From Bacillus sp. CH30_1T (lineage in GTDB: Bacteria > Bacillota > Bacilli > Bacillales > Bacillaceae_B): a stretch of 64,000 bases of DNA. This document shows positions 8,569 through 16,590 of this stretch, piece by piece. The notes under the pieces were generated by a model that did no database searches, had not been told where the DNA came from, and was given only the letters and a program-made list of their open reading frames with translations. Where the stretch lies: assembly GCF_008364765.1 (NCBI RefSeq), contig NZ_VTUY01000003.1, positions 63,657-127,656 of the forward strand, written 5' to 3'. A program made the position numbers and the translations under genes. Within the stretch, counting starts at the first letter, position 1, and every line of letters starts with the position of its first letter.

Positions 8569-8637
8569 TTAAAGCATGCTGATAATCCAGCCAATGACAA
8601 CAATTGCTCCAATGACCATTAAGATTGTACGTACCAT
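8569..8637 (-). CDS. 22-residue hydrophobic peptide
   Basis: A very small gene too short for normal gene calling: MVRTILMVIGAIVVIGWIIS plus ML. It is a single predicted transmembrane helix with a basic start, so it should insert in the membrane. A full GAGGTGA site stands six bases before the ATG and a strong hairpin follows, which is better support than length alone would give. Such peptides are common in Bacillaceae and are usually unannotated; function unknown. Confidence 0.5.
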   Translation of the reverse strand: MVRTILMVIGAIVVIGWIISML

Positions 8638-8762
8638 TAAAATCACCTCGACTTATCGTATCAATGAAATATGTTCTGTATTTCTAACCGGTTAGTGTAA
8701 AGTTACCCTGTCAACGAATAGTTAAAACCTTCTCCACATTATTATTTAACCAGGTTACTACT

Positions 8763-8978
8763 TCAGGCGTTAATTTCTGTTCCAATTTTCCCTCTCTGGA
8801 TCAATACATATCCAAGATTCTGGAGTTCGTTTAATCTTGTCCTGATTTGTTGAACGGATAGAGGAGTGGAGCTTCGTTGTAGGGAAGAATAAATTTTTTG
8901 TCTGTTGGCTCGTTTTCCATCTTCGAAAAATTCAACTAAAGCGGTAAGGATATTTACATACTCCCCGGTTTTAGACAT
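8763..8978 (-). CDS. Small winged-helix-like hypothetical protein
   Basis: A 71-residue protein with a layout resembling a winged helix: an N-terminal helix (VNILTALVEFFEDG), a helix-turn-helix-like part (TPLSVQQIRTRLNELQNLGY) and a beta wing (VLIQRGKIGTEI). It could be a small DNA-binding regulator. There is no good Shine-Dalgarno before the ATG at 8978, so translation signals are weak. Not recognised as a named family. Confidence 0.5.
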   Translation of the reverse strand: MSKTGEYVNILTALVEFFEDGKRANRQKIYSSLQRSSTPLSVQQIRTRLNELQNLGYVLIQRGKIGTEINA

Positions 8979-9478
8979 TGAGATAGCATGAAGGGAAAAG
9001 ATATCCTTAGTATGTTCCTTTTCGATGAAATTATAATCATTTTTCGGTAATTGATGAAACCGTTAACCGATTTTAATCTGCAACAGTGATCATGACTTTA
9101 TCTGAAAATTATTAATTGTTTACACCCCTCGATTGATATCTCCCAGTTTTTTTCTGAACTCGATGATACAAGGTCACTGCTCTGACAATTGAAAGTGGTA
9201 GATGATTTTCATTTGAGCCCTGAGCTGTGGGCTATTTTTTTCTTTAAGACGAAATTTCTGATCGACTGAGCAGATAACGGCGAAATCACCATTTTAACGG
9301 CGAAATTCTAAATATATCGGCGAAACGGGTTCTCCTTAATTTTTTGCTATATGGGAGTGACTACTCCCATTACCTATCCGACCACAGACGGAGGAAAAAA
9401 CCACCAATAGACCCTCATGTTCTTCGGGTATTCCCTATACTATAAAGATAGTTAATCATTGATGGGAGACGGTTATTC
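8979..9478. other. Gene-free 500 bp with phased repeats and a hairpin
   Basis: No convincing gene. It contains CGGCGAAA three times at exact 20-bp steps (9278, 9298, 9318) and an 8-bp hairpin ATGGGAGT/ACTCCCAT at 9351-9370, both upstream of the MFS exporter gene. A possible -10 (TATACTATAAAG) lies near 9437-9448. Confidence 0.5.
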
Positions 9479-10747
9479 ATGAAAAAAATGATTGAAATCT
9501 TTAAGAATCCAATTTTTCTAAAGTTATTCTTTGCTAATTTCACTTCGCATATGGGAAGTGTGATTGGTTTGACTGCCTTTATGTTTTATCTTCTGGATCG
9601 GTTTTCCGAGCAACCTGTGTATGCTTCCCTTACTGAAATGATGTACTCATTACCCACTCTTCTCGTCTTCTTTCTTGTTGGAGTATTCGCTGACAGAATG
9701 GACCGGCAGAAAATTGCCTACCACTGTGATACGATCAGTGCGCTCTTTACACTTTTATTATTCGGGGCAATCTACATTGGTTGGCTGCCCCTCATATTTG
9801 CCATCTTGTTTCTAAGGAGCGGCGTCCAGAAGTTTTTCTTTCCTGCTGAACAAGGGATACTGCAAGGAGTGCTTTCTAAAGATGATTATTCAACGGCCGC
9901 CGGCTTGAATCAAATGGTGATGAGCTTGTTTATGTTACTTGGAAATGCTATTGCCATCTTTGTATATTGGACGGCCGGGATTTATGGTGCGATTGCAGTC
10001 GATTTTATTACATTCGTTATTTCTGCCATTTTAATCAGGAAATGTATCATTCCGGAAGAGGTTCGTCTTCCAAACGGGAGGCATACGTGGAAAGACTTGA
10101 ACATTCAGTCTGTGACGAAAGATTTTACAGCCGGGATGAGCTATATCCTGAATCACAAGCTGCTATTATCCTTAATTGGAGGGTTTGTCGTATTTGGAAT
10201 TGTGAACGGCGGATTCTCGGTCATTCCTATCTTTATTTTGAAATATAAATTGGCCCCAGAGTCTTATGAAGAATATTCGATTCTATTAGGTGTCGCCTTC
10301 GGTGCCGGTGTATTGATTGGCAGTATCTTCTCTTCGATGCTTGCTCAGAAGTTTAAGTTTCATGTTTTGATAGTTGCAGGGCTGGTTATTTCCGGAACGT
10401 TTATCATCGCAGCATCTTTTGCCCCTGCGACTTGGATATTCCTCACGATCATTTTTTTCGCTGCACTGGGCTTACCCCTAGTGAATATTGCAATCGGGGG
10501 ATGGATGCCGAGCATCATTGATCCGAAAATGATGGGCAGGGTGCAAGGGTGGATCAATCCTCTTATGATGCTGTCACAATCGATTACCCTGGGAGTGATT
10601 GCTTTGACATTCCCTTCCGTCGTAACCGTTGAAATGCTCTACTGGCTCGTTGGAGGATGCCTAATCATAGTAGGTATCTTCTACACCATCATTCTACCTA
10701 AATATGTGAAAGAAGATGAAGCTCAGCCTGTTGTAATAAATGGATAA
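9479..10747 (+). CDS. MFS transporter (MFS_3, macrolide-efflux/enterobactin-exporter type)
   Basis: A 422-residue major facilitator with about 12 transmembrane segments and the loop 2-3 signature VGVFADRMDRQKI (near residues 62-75). The start (FKNPIFLKLFFANFTSHMGS) is typical of the MefA/EntS branch, which exports macrolides, siderophores or other small molecules. The gene stands alone, with GGGAG before the ATG and a terminator after. Substrate cannot be told. Confidence 0.85.
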   Translation: MKKMIEIFKNPIFLKLFFANFTSHMGSVIGLTAFMFYLLDRFSEQPVYASLTEMMYSLPTLLVFFLVGVFADRMDRQKIAYHCDTISALFTLLLFGAIYIGWLPLIFAILFLRSGVQKFFFPAEQGILQGVLSKDDYSTAAGLNQMVMSLFMLLGNAIAIFVYWTAGIYGAIAVDFITFVISAILIRKCIIPEEVRLPNGRHTWKDLNIQSVTKDFTAGMSYILNHKLLLSLIGGFVVFGIVNGGFSVIPIFILKYKLAPESYEEYSILLGVAFGAGVLIGSIFSSMLAQKFKFHVLIVAGLVISGTFIIAASFAPATWIFLTIIFFAALGLPLVNIAIGGWMPSIIDPKMMGRVQGWINPLMMLSQSITLGVIALTFPSVVTVEMLYWLVGGCLIIVGIFYTIILPKYVKEDEAQPVVING

Positions 10748-10754
10748 TAGAGAG

Positions 10755-10798
10755 TCCCTCTATCAAATAGGGCATGACTGTTCATAGAGGGAATTTTT
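10755..10798 (+). terminator. Intrinsic terminator after the MFS gene
   Basis: A 9-bp stem TCCCTCTAT/ATAGAGGGA followed by ATTTTT. Confidence 0.75.
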
Positions 10799-10928
10799 AT
10801 TTGAAAAAGAGAATGAAAAGCTTTAAACAAACTATAATGATTTTATGAACGATTTTTCTTCAGGTGCGTATGAGCTCGGCAGGCCGGGATGAGATTTGGA
10901 GGAAATTCAAGGCAGGGGAGAGGAAACT

Positions 10929-11243
10929 ATGATTATTGTGACAACCGATTTTGTACCGGGTAAGGAAGTAAAAGAATTAAGAGGATTCGTAAGGGGAAGT
11001 ACCGTCCAAGCGAAGCATATTGGCAAAGACATCATTGCCGGTTTTAAAACCATTATTGGCGGAGAAATAAGCGAATACAGTGAGTTGATGGAGGAAGCAA
11101 GAAAACAAGCGATTGATCGTATGATGGAAGAAGCTTCTCAAAAAGGTGCAAATGCCGTTATTGCCGTTCGTTTAGAAACCTCAGCTGTCATGCAAAACGC
11201 TTCAGAAATTATTGCTTACGGTACGGCTGTCGTCGTGGAATAA
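10929..11243 (+). CDS. YbjQ-family protein
   Basis: A 104-residue member of the YbjQ/UPF0145 family, recognisable by TTDFVPGKEVKE at the start, then FVRGSTVQAKHIGKDI and the C-terminal AKGANAVIAVRLETS-type block (here QKGANAVIAVRLETS). Family members form pentameric rings and have no established function. The ATG at 10929 has GGGGAGAGG ten bases upstream; an in-frame ATG at 10896 would add 11 residues not typical of the family. Confidence 0.9.
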   Translation: MIIVTTDFVPGKEVKELRGFVRGSTVQAKHIGKDIIAGFKTIIGGEISEYSELMEEARKQAIDRMMEEASQKGANAVIAVRLETSAVMQNASEIIAYGTAVVVE

Positions 11244-11315
11244 TTCTGCTTTGTGGTTCACTTATATTGTGGAAAAATAAAAAAAGTAAATAGAAAATTA
11301 TCAATAAAAATAATA

Positions 11316-11344
11316 TTGACACAATTCATGGTGTGTAGTATGGT
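11316..11344 (+). promoter_or_regulatory. Sigma-A promoter of the bmrCD leader
   Basis: TTGACA (11316-11321) and TATGGT (11339-11344) are separated by exactly 17 bases. It lies about 40 bases before the leader peptide and 440 bases before bmrC, so the transcript has a long 5' leader. Confidence 0.75.
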
Positions 11345-11385
11345 TATTAATGGAATAATTAATAAAAATGAATGGAGGGTTTGTG

Positions 11386-11460
11386 ATGATGAAAGTGTAT
11401 ATAATTCAAGGAGTACCAGCAGTGTTCAATACCAATTTCATATCATCACATAACCAGTAA
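11386..11460 (+). CDS. Leader peptide of the bmrCD operon (BmrB-like)
   Basis: A 24-residue ORF (MMKVYIIQGVPAVFNT...) with a strong GGAGGG site, placed between a sigma-A promoter and two intrinsic terminators, with the exporter genes beyond. In B. subtilis bmrCD is preceded by bmrB, a leader peptide whose translation controls read-through of an attenuator when ribosome-targeting antibiotics are present. Position and architecture match; the peptide is shorter than the B. subtilis one, so the equivalence is inferred from layout, not from sequence identity. Confidence 0.6.
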   Translation: MMKVYIIQGVPAVFNTNFISSHNQ

Positions 11461-11493
11461 CTCCTTAATCATTCTGTCATACGAATATTAATG

Positions 11494-11523
11494 GCACAGG
11501 TTATGCATATAATCTGTGCTTTT
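11494..11523 (+). terminator. First attenuator terminator of the bmrCD leader
   Basis: An 11-bp stem GCACAGGTTAT/ATAATCTGTGC (one G-U pair) with a four-base loop, followed by TTTT, lies 33 bases after the leader peptide stop. Read-through would be needed to reach bmrC. Confidence 0.8.
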
Positions 11524-11540
11524 CTATGTCCAAAAACAAT

Positions 11541-11627
11541 GACGGACGTTTTAAGGCGCAACAGATTGGTACGGATTCGGAAGGAATCCCTATTGGATCT
11601 TGTGAGCCTTAGGCGTCTGTCTTTTTT
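11541..11627 (+). terminator. Second terminator-like structure of the bmrCD leader
   Basis: GACGGACGTTTTAAGGC pairs with GCCTTAGGCGTCTGTC, with mismatches, across a 50-base loop that can fold internally (GGATTC/GAATCC). Six T follow. This is a second barrier before bmrC. Confidence 0.65.
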
Positions 11628-11697
11628 CGTTTAGGTGTACCCAAGGATCAACCTTGATCACATATAAAAACCTAATTTCAGAAGGAGGAAATTGATT

Positions 11698-11754
11698 ATG
11701 TTAATCATTCAAATGAAGAAGATGATGTCTGCTGTGGAGACAGAAGGCGGATAG
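11698..11754 (+). CDS. 18-residue ORF directly upstream of bmrC
   Basis: A short ORF (MLIIQMKKMMSAVETEGG) with an excellent AAGGAGG site, ending 32 bases before the bmrC start. It lies downstream of both terminators, so it is only transcribed when they are read through. It may be a second leader or couple translation to bmrC. Very short, so only moderately supported. Confidence 0.4.
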   Translation: MLIIQMKKMMSAVETEGG

Positions 11755-11786
11755 TGAAAAAAGTCAACAAGAGGAGGTAATGTGGA

Positions 11787-13544
11787 ATGTTTAGTATTTT
11801 TAAGAAATTATCGTGGTTTTTTATTGGAAATTGGAAGAGATATACAGTAGCGATCGTTCTATTGACGATTGTCGGTATCCTTGATGTGATTCCTCCAAAG
11901 CTTGTAGGGAATGCCATTGATGACATTCATCTGGGGGCGATGACGTGGGAAGTCGTAGAGAAATATCTTTGGCTGATTGCCGGAATCGCACTCATTTCGT
12001 ACGCATTGACGTATGTGTGGATGTATCAATTATTTGGCGGAGCTTTTCTCGTTGAACGTAAGCTTCGTGGTAAATTTATGGGACATTTATTAAAGATGAC
12101 TCCGACTTTTTTTGAAAAGAATCGTACGGGAGATTTAATGGCAAGGGCAACGAATGATTTGAAGGCCATCTCGGTTACAGCCGGTTTCGGAGTATTGACA
12201 CTAATCGATTCCAGTGTCTTTATGTTAACGATCCTTTTTACAATGGGATTTCTTATCAGCTGGAAACTGACTATCGCGGCGATATTGCCGCTTCCAATCA
12301 TGGCTATGTTGATGAAGGTGTACGGTGCGAGAATTCATAAGCGATTCACGGAAGCTCAGGATTCATTCGGTGACTTGAATGATAAAGTGCTGGAGTCGAT
12401 TGCAGGTGTCCGTGTCATTCGTGCGTATGTACAGGAAAGAGCGGATGAGAAGCGTTTCGCTGATATGACAGAAGACGTCTATAACAAGAATATTGGTGTG
12501 GCAAAGATTGATTCCCTCTTTGAACCAACAATCAAAGTCCTTGTTGGGTTGAGCTATTTGATTGGACTTGGTTATGGAGCATATCTTGTGTTTCATCAAT
12601 CGATCACATTGGGAGAGCTTGTTTCCTTTAACGTGTACCTCGGGATGCTGATTTGGCCGATGTTTGCCATTGGGGAGTTGATCAATATCATGCAGCGTGG
12701 GAATGCATCACTTGACCGGGTTCAAGAGACCCTTGATTATGTGCAGGACGTCCAGGATTCTGAGAACCCTCAATGGCTAGATTCTCCTGATCAAATAGGG
12801 TTTAAGGATGTAGACTTTCAATATCCGTCTTCACAGGTGTTGAATCTCTCCAATATCAATCTTAATATCCATCAAGGAGGCACTCTTGGAATCGTCGGGA
12901 AGACCGGAAGTGGAAAAACGACCTTTATCAAGCAGCTCCTCCGTGAATACCCTGCCGGAAAAGGGTCTTTATCCATAGGAGGGGTCCCGATCAGTGACTT
13001 GACCATCCAGCAGGTTAGGGATTGGATCGGTTACGTGCCCCAGGATCATGTCCTTTTCTCAAGGACCGTTAGAGAAAACATTCTGTTCGGCAGACATGAT
13101 GCGACGGAGAAAGACCTGGAACAAGCCATTGAACTGGCTGATTTCAAAAAAGATCTTGAAATGCTTCCGGACGGTCTGACCACTCTTGTGGGAGAAAAGG
13201 GTGTGGCCCTTTCAGGTGGTCAGAAGCAGCGGATTTCGATTGCCCGGGCACTGATCAAAAATCCGGAAATCTTGATTCTGGATGACTCGCTATCGGCTGT
13301 TGATGCGAAAACAGAAGCGAAGATCATTGACAATATACGAAAAGAACGTGAAGGAAAAACAACGATTATTACGACTCATCGTCTCTCCGCCGTTCAGCAT
13401 GCAGACTGGATTATCGTGTTTGAAGATGGGAAAGTGGTAGAAGAAGGGGTACATGAACGACTCCTTGAAAACGGTGGTTGGTATAAAGAACAATTCGATC
13501 GCCAACAAGTTGAAGATTCCTCACGCGAGGAGGTGGGAGCATGA
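11787..13544 (+). CDS. bmrC: Heterodimeric multidrug ABC exporter subunit BmrC
   Basis: A 585-residue half-transporter: six transmembrane helices (about residues 15-310), then an ABC domain with Walker A GKTGSGKTT near 372-380 and signature LSGGQKQR. The Walker B ends ILDD, so residue 500 is Asp in place of the catalytic Glu. That degenerate site is the known hallmark of BmrC (YheI) in the BmrC/BmrD pair. It exports drugs and dyes across the cytoplasmic membrane with BmrD, whose start codon overlaps the bmrC end by four bases. GAGGAGG precedes the ATG. Confidence 0.93.
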   Translation: MFSIFKKLSWFFIGNWKRYTVAIVLLTIVGILDVIPPKLVGNAIDDIHLGAMTWEVVEKYLWLIAGIALISYALTYVWMYQLFGGAFLVERKLRGKFMGHLLKMTPTFFEKNRTGDLMARATNDLKAISVTAGFGVLTLIDSSVFMLTILFTMGFLISWKLTIAAILPLPIMAMLMKVYGARIHKRFTEAQDSFGDLNDKVLESIAGVRVIRAYVQERADEKRFADMTEDVYNKNIGVAKIDSLFEPTIKVLVGLSYLIGLGYGAYLVFHQSITLGELVSFNVYLGMLIWPMFAIGELINIMQRGNASLDRVQETLDYVQDVQDSENPQWLDSPDQIGFKDVDFQYPSSQVLNLSNINLNIHQGGTLGIVGKTGSGKTTFIKQLLREYPAGKGSLSIGGVPISDLTIQQVRDWIGYVPQDHVLFSRTVRENILFGRHDATEKDLEQAIELADFKKDLEMLPDGLTTLVGEKGVALSGGQKQRISIARALIKNPEILILDDSLSAVDAKTEAKIIDNIRKEREGKTTIITTHRLSAVQHADWIIVFEDGKVVEEGVHERLLENGGWYKEQFDRQQVEDSSREEVGA

Positions 13545-15559
13545 ACGTTGGAAGAAGACTAACCGAATATGCCCTTATTTATAAAAAAATCATCATTGCT
13601 GCCCTCTTGATGCTAAGTGTGTCAGTAGCGGCTGAACTTGCTGGCCCTTTTATTGCGAAGAAACTGATCGATGATCATATACTTGGAATCGAATCCACCT
13701 GGTTTGAAACGGAGGAGGGGAAAGAAGCTGTTTCCTATAAGGGGAAATGGTATAAACGTGATCAATATTTTTCAGAAGGGGAGACGAGAAAAAGTGGTAT
13801 CCGTATCTTACAGGTCGGGAGAGAGTTTTATTTCGTTCCTTCCACCGTCTCCTTCGACGGAGAAAGGTCGGTCAAGTCAGGTGAAATGACGATTACGAAA
13901 GGGGATGAGTCAGCAACTTATCCCGCCGAGAAGTTGACCGGAGATGAGCTGCTGCGTTTTTATAATCCTGAAATCCCGAAGATCATTCAATTGATTGCCT
14001 TCTATTTTGGGCTGCTTGTAGTCGCTGCCTTTTTTCAATACGGTCAGCGCTACTATTTACAGAAAGCTGCAAACCGGGTCATTCAGAAAATGCGTAATGA
14101 TGTGTTCCAGCATATCCAGAAACTGCAGGTCCGCTATTTTGATAATTTGCCGGCAGGAAAGGTCGTAGCGAGGATCACAAACGACACCGAAGCGATCCGG
14201 GATCTGTATGTAACAGTTTTATCAACTTTTTTCTCCAGTACGATTTACATTATTGGAATATACATCGCACTCTTTATACTTGATGCAAAATTAGCAGCCA
14301 TTTGCTTGATCCTGATTCCAATCCTGGTTGTATGGACGTACCTGTATCGTATCTATGCGTCTAAATACAATCACATCATCAGGTCGAAAGTGAGTGATAT
14401 TAATGCCATGATCAATGAGTCGATCCAGGGCATGAACATCATTCAGGCTTTCAGCAGAGAAAAGAAAACGAACGAAGAATTCGAAGAGTTGAACGAAACG
14501 CATTTCAAGTATCAAAATAAACTCTTGAGCTTGAATTCGATGACATCCCACAACCTGGTCGGGGTATTGAGAAACATCACCTTTGTCGCATTCATATGGT
14601 ATTTCGGAGGTGCATCAATGGGAGTGGGATCTGTTGTCACATTGGGAGTACTCTATGCCTTCGTTGATTACATCAACCGGTTGTTCCAGCCAGTGACAGG
14701 AATCGTCAATCAGCTCGCAAACCTTGAGCAGGCACTTGTGGCAGGGGAACGGGTTTTTCGCCTGTTGGAAGAGACAGGAACCCCGGTTGAAGATGAGAAA
14801 ATGAGCAGGTATGACGGAAATGTCAGCTTTGAACATGTATTCTTTGGATACAAGGAAAATGAATATGTTCTGAAGGACATCACATTTACCGCAAGTAAAG
14901 GCGAAACCGTTGCGCTGGTGGGACACACGGGTTCAGGGAAAAGCTCGATAATGAATCTTTTGTTCCGTTTTTACGATAGCAAAGAAGGGAAGATCCTGAT
15001 TGACGGAAAAGACATAGTAGATATTCCCTATCAAACGATTCGGGAGCATATGGGAATCGTCTTGCAGGATCCTTACTTGTTTACGGGAACCATCGCATCC
15101 AATGTCAGTCTTGATGATCCAAGAATTTCAAGAGAAAAAGTGGAGACTGCACTTAAAGCCGTAGGTGCTGAAAAGGTGTTCAAGAACCTTGAGAATGGCT
15201 ATGATGAACCGGTGATCGAGAAGGGAAGCACCCTTTCATCGGGGCAGCGTCAACTGATTTCATTTGCTCGGGCTTTGGCCTTCAATCCAGCAATCCTCAT
15301 ATTGGATGAGGCTACATCGAGCATTGACACAGAGACGGAAGCCGTCATTCAGGAAGCGATGGAAGTCTTGAAAAAGGGAAGAACGACCTTTATCATCGCT
15401 CATCGACTTTCTACGATTAAGAATGCCGATCAAATACTTGTATTAGAACGGGGAGAAATCGTGGAGAAGGGCAATCATGATGATTTAATGAAGCGGAAGG
15501 GTCGCTATTATCAAATGTATCAGCTCCAGCAGGGATCACATGGAGACATGACAGGCTAA
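13541..15559 (+). CDS. bmrD: Heterodimeric multidrug ABC exporter subunit BmrD
   Basis: A 672-residue partner of BmrC. An extracellular insert of about 100 residues lies between the first two transmembrane helices (about residues 45-145), as in YheH/BmrD. The ABC domain has Walker A GHTGSGKSS, an altered signature LSSGQRQL and an intact Walker B ILDEATSSID with catalytic Glu at about residue 590. The asymmetric sites (Asp in BmrC, Glu in BmrD) match the established heterodimer. Overlapping start and stop codons indicate coupled translation. Confidence 0.93.
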   Translation: MNVGRRLTEYALIYKKIIIAALLMLSVSVAAELAGPFIAKKLIDDHILGIESTWFETEEGKEAVSYKGKWYKRDQYFSEGETRKSGIRILQVGREFYFVPSTVSFDGERSVKSGEMTITKGDESATYPAEKLTGDELLRFYNPEIPKIIQLIAFYFGLLVVAAFFQYGQRYYLQKAANRVIQKMRNDVFQHIQKLQVRYFDNLPAGKVVARITNDTEAIRDLYVTVLSTFFSSTIYIIGIYIALFILDAKLAAICLILIPILVVWTYLYRIYASKYNHIIRSKVSDINAMINESIQGMNIIQAFSREKKTNEEFEELNETHFKYQNKLLSLNSMTSHNLVGVLRNITFVAFIWYFGGASMGVGSVVTLGVLYAFVDYINRLFQPVTGIVNQLANLEQALVAGERVFRLLEETGTPVEDEKMSRYDGNVSFEHVFFGYKENEYVLKDITFTASKGETVALVGHTGSGKSSIMNLLFRFYDSKEGKILIDGKDIVDIPYQTIREHMGIVLQDPYLFTGTIASNVSLDDPRISREKVETALKAVGAEKVFKNLENGYDEPVIEKGSTLSSGQRQLISFARALAFNPAILILDEATSSIDTETEAVIQEAMEVLKKGRTTFIIAHRLSTIKNADQILVLERGEIVEKGNHDDLMKRKGRYYQMYQLQQGSHGDMTG

Positions 15560-15568
15560 TGGTGGAAG

Positions 15569-15603
15569 AGCATCTGACGATCGAGTCGGGTGCTTTTTCT
15601 TTT
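15569..15603 (+). terminator. Terminator after bmrCD
   Basis: A 10-bp stem AGCATCTGAC/GTCGGGTGCT with two G-U pairs, followed by TTTTTCTTTTT. Confidence 0.75.
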
Positions 15604-15687
15604 TGAACCATTTTTATACAGAAAAAGGATTATTCCACCCCTGACAAGAAGAGTAAGTAGATACACAGATAAGAGAAGGGAGAAAAC

Positions 15688-16590
15688 ATGAAGGCAATTC
15701 GTCAATTACTGCTGATTATCATAGGGTTCATCCTGATCAGCGTGCTGCCCGTTTTATTTTATGGTGGAGGAAACGCTGAATTATATTATTTGATGATGAA
15801 CGATCAAGGGAACTCATTTGGCTTTTATCCGAAAGAGTATTTCCTAGGAATTTATCACGTATTCACACGGATCTTTCAACATGATCAGTGGATCTTGTTT
15901 GTATTGGGGAAGGAATACCAACTTCAGGGTGTACTGGCTGAACGATATTTCTACTCAATGAAGGTATTCTTATTTTCATTGGGTTTGGCCGTTGGAATCT
16001 CATTCTTAGTAAGTCTATTCATCTCTCTTTCTTCCAAATGGATGCAAAATGCGTTCTTAAGTCTCGTGAATATCCTCGAATCGCTTCCTGATGTATTCAT
16101 CATCATCGGCATTCAACTGACTGTAGTGATGTATTTCCGTCATACCGGGGTATTAATAGGGGATATCGCCATGACGGATGAGGAATTATACTTGTTGCCA
16201 GTCACATGCTTAACGATCATGCCTACCGTATTTTTAATTAAGACTATCGTTCTCCTTCTGAAAGAGGAAGACCAGAAACCGTACATAGAGCTTGCCAGGG
16301 GGAAAGGTCTCAATGCGTTTCAAGTATTAGTGACCCATGCTATCAGGAACGTAGTATACAGCTTATTCTACCGATCCAAGATCATCTTTTCTTTTATGTT
16401 ATCCAATCTGTTTATTTTAGAAAGATTGTTCAATATGAGGGGGATCATGGACTTGTTGATATGGTCGAGTGGATTCACATTTGTGATCATTTCCACGGTC
16501 ATATTCCTCCCCTTCTTTCTGGTCTTTACTTTGATTGAGATGCGAATGAAGAAGAGCATCGGATTAAAGGAGGACGGGACCTATGCTTAA
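15688..16590 (+). CDS. ABC transporter permease, oligopeptide type (OppB/DppB-like)
   Basis: A 300-residue integral membrane protein. One N-terminal helix and an external segment are followed by five helices, with an EAA loop near residue 200 (ELARGKGLNAFQVLVTHAIRN) that fits the BPD_transp_1 peptide/nickel permeases. It pairs with the next permease, overlapping by eight bases. No substrate-binding protein or ATPase is encoded nearby, which is unusual for this class. GAAGGGAG precedes the ATG. Substrate unknown. Confidence 0.8.
   Translation: MKAIRQLLLIIIGFILISVLPVLFYGGGNAELYYLMMNDQGNSFGFYPKEYFLGIYHVFTRIFQHDQWILFVLGKEYQLQGVLAERYFYSMKVFLFSLGLAVGISFLVSLFISLSSKWMQNAFLSLVNILESLPDVFIIIGIQLTVVMYFRHTGVLIGDIAMTDEELYLLPVTCLTIMPTVFLIKTIVLLLKEEDQKPYIELARGKGLNAFQVLVTHAIRNVVYSLFYRSKIIFSFMLSNLFILERLFNMRGIMDLLIWSSGFTFVIISTVIFLPFFLVFTLIEMRMKKSIGLKEDGTYA

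Noticed and set aside
11253..11453. A 66-codon frame starting right after the YbjQ gene
   Set aside because: It has no ribosome site, spans the sigma-A promoter of bmrCD and overlaps the leader peptide in another frame.
11461..11697. A metabolite riboswitch upstream of bmrCD
   Set aside because: No known riboswitch core was recognised, and the promoter, leader peptide and terminator layout fits attenuation better.
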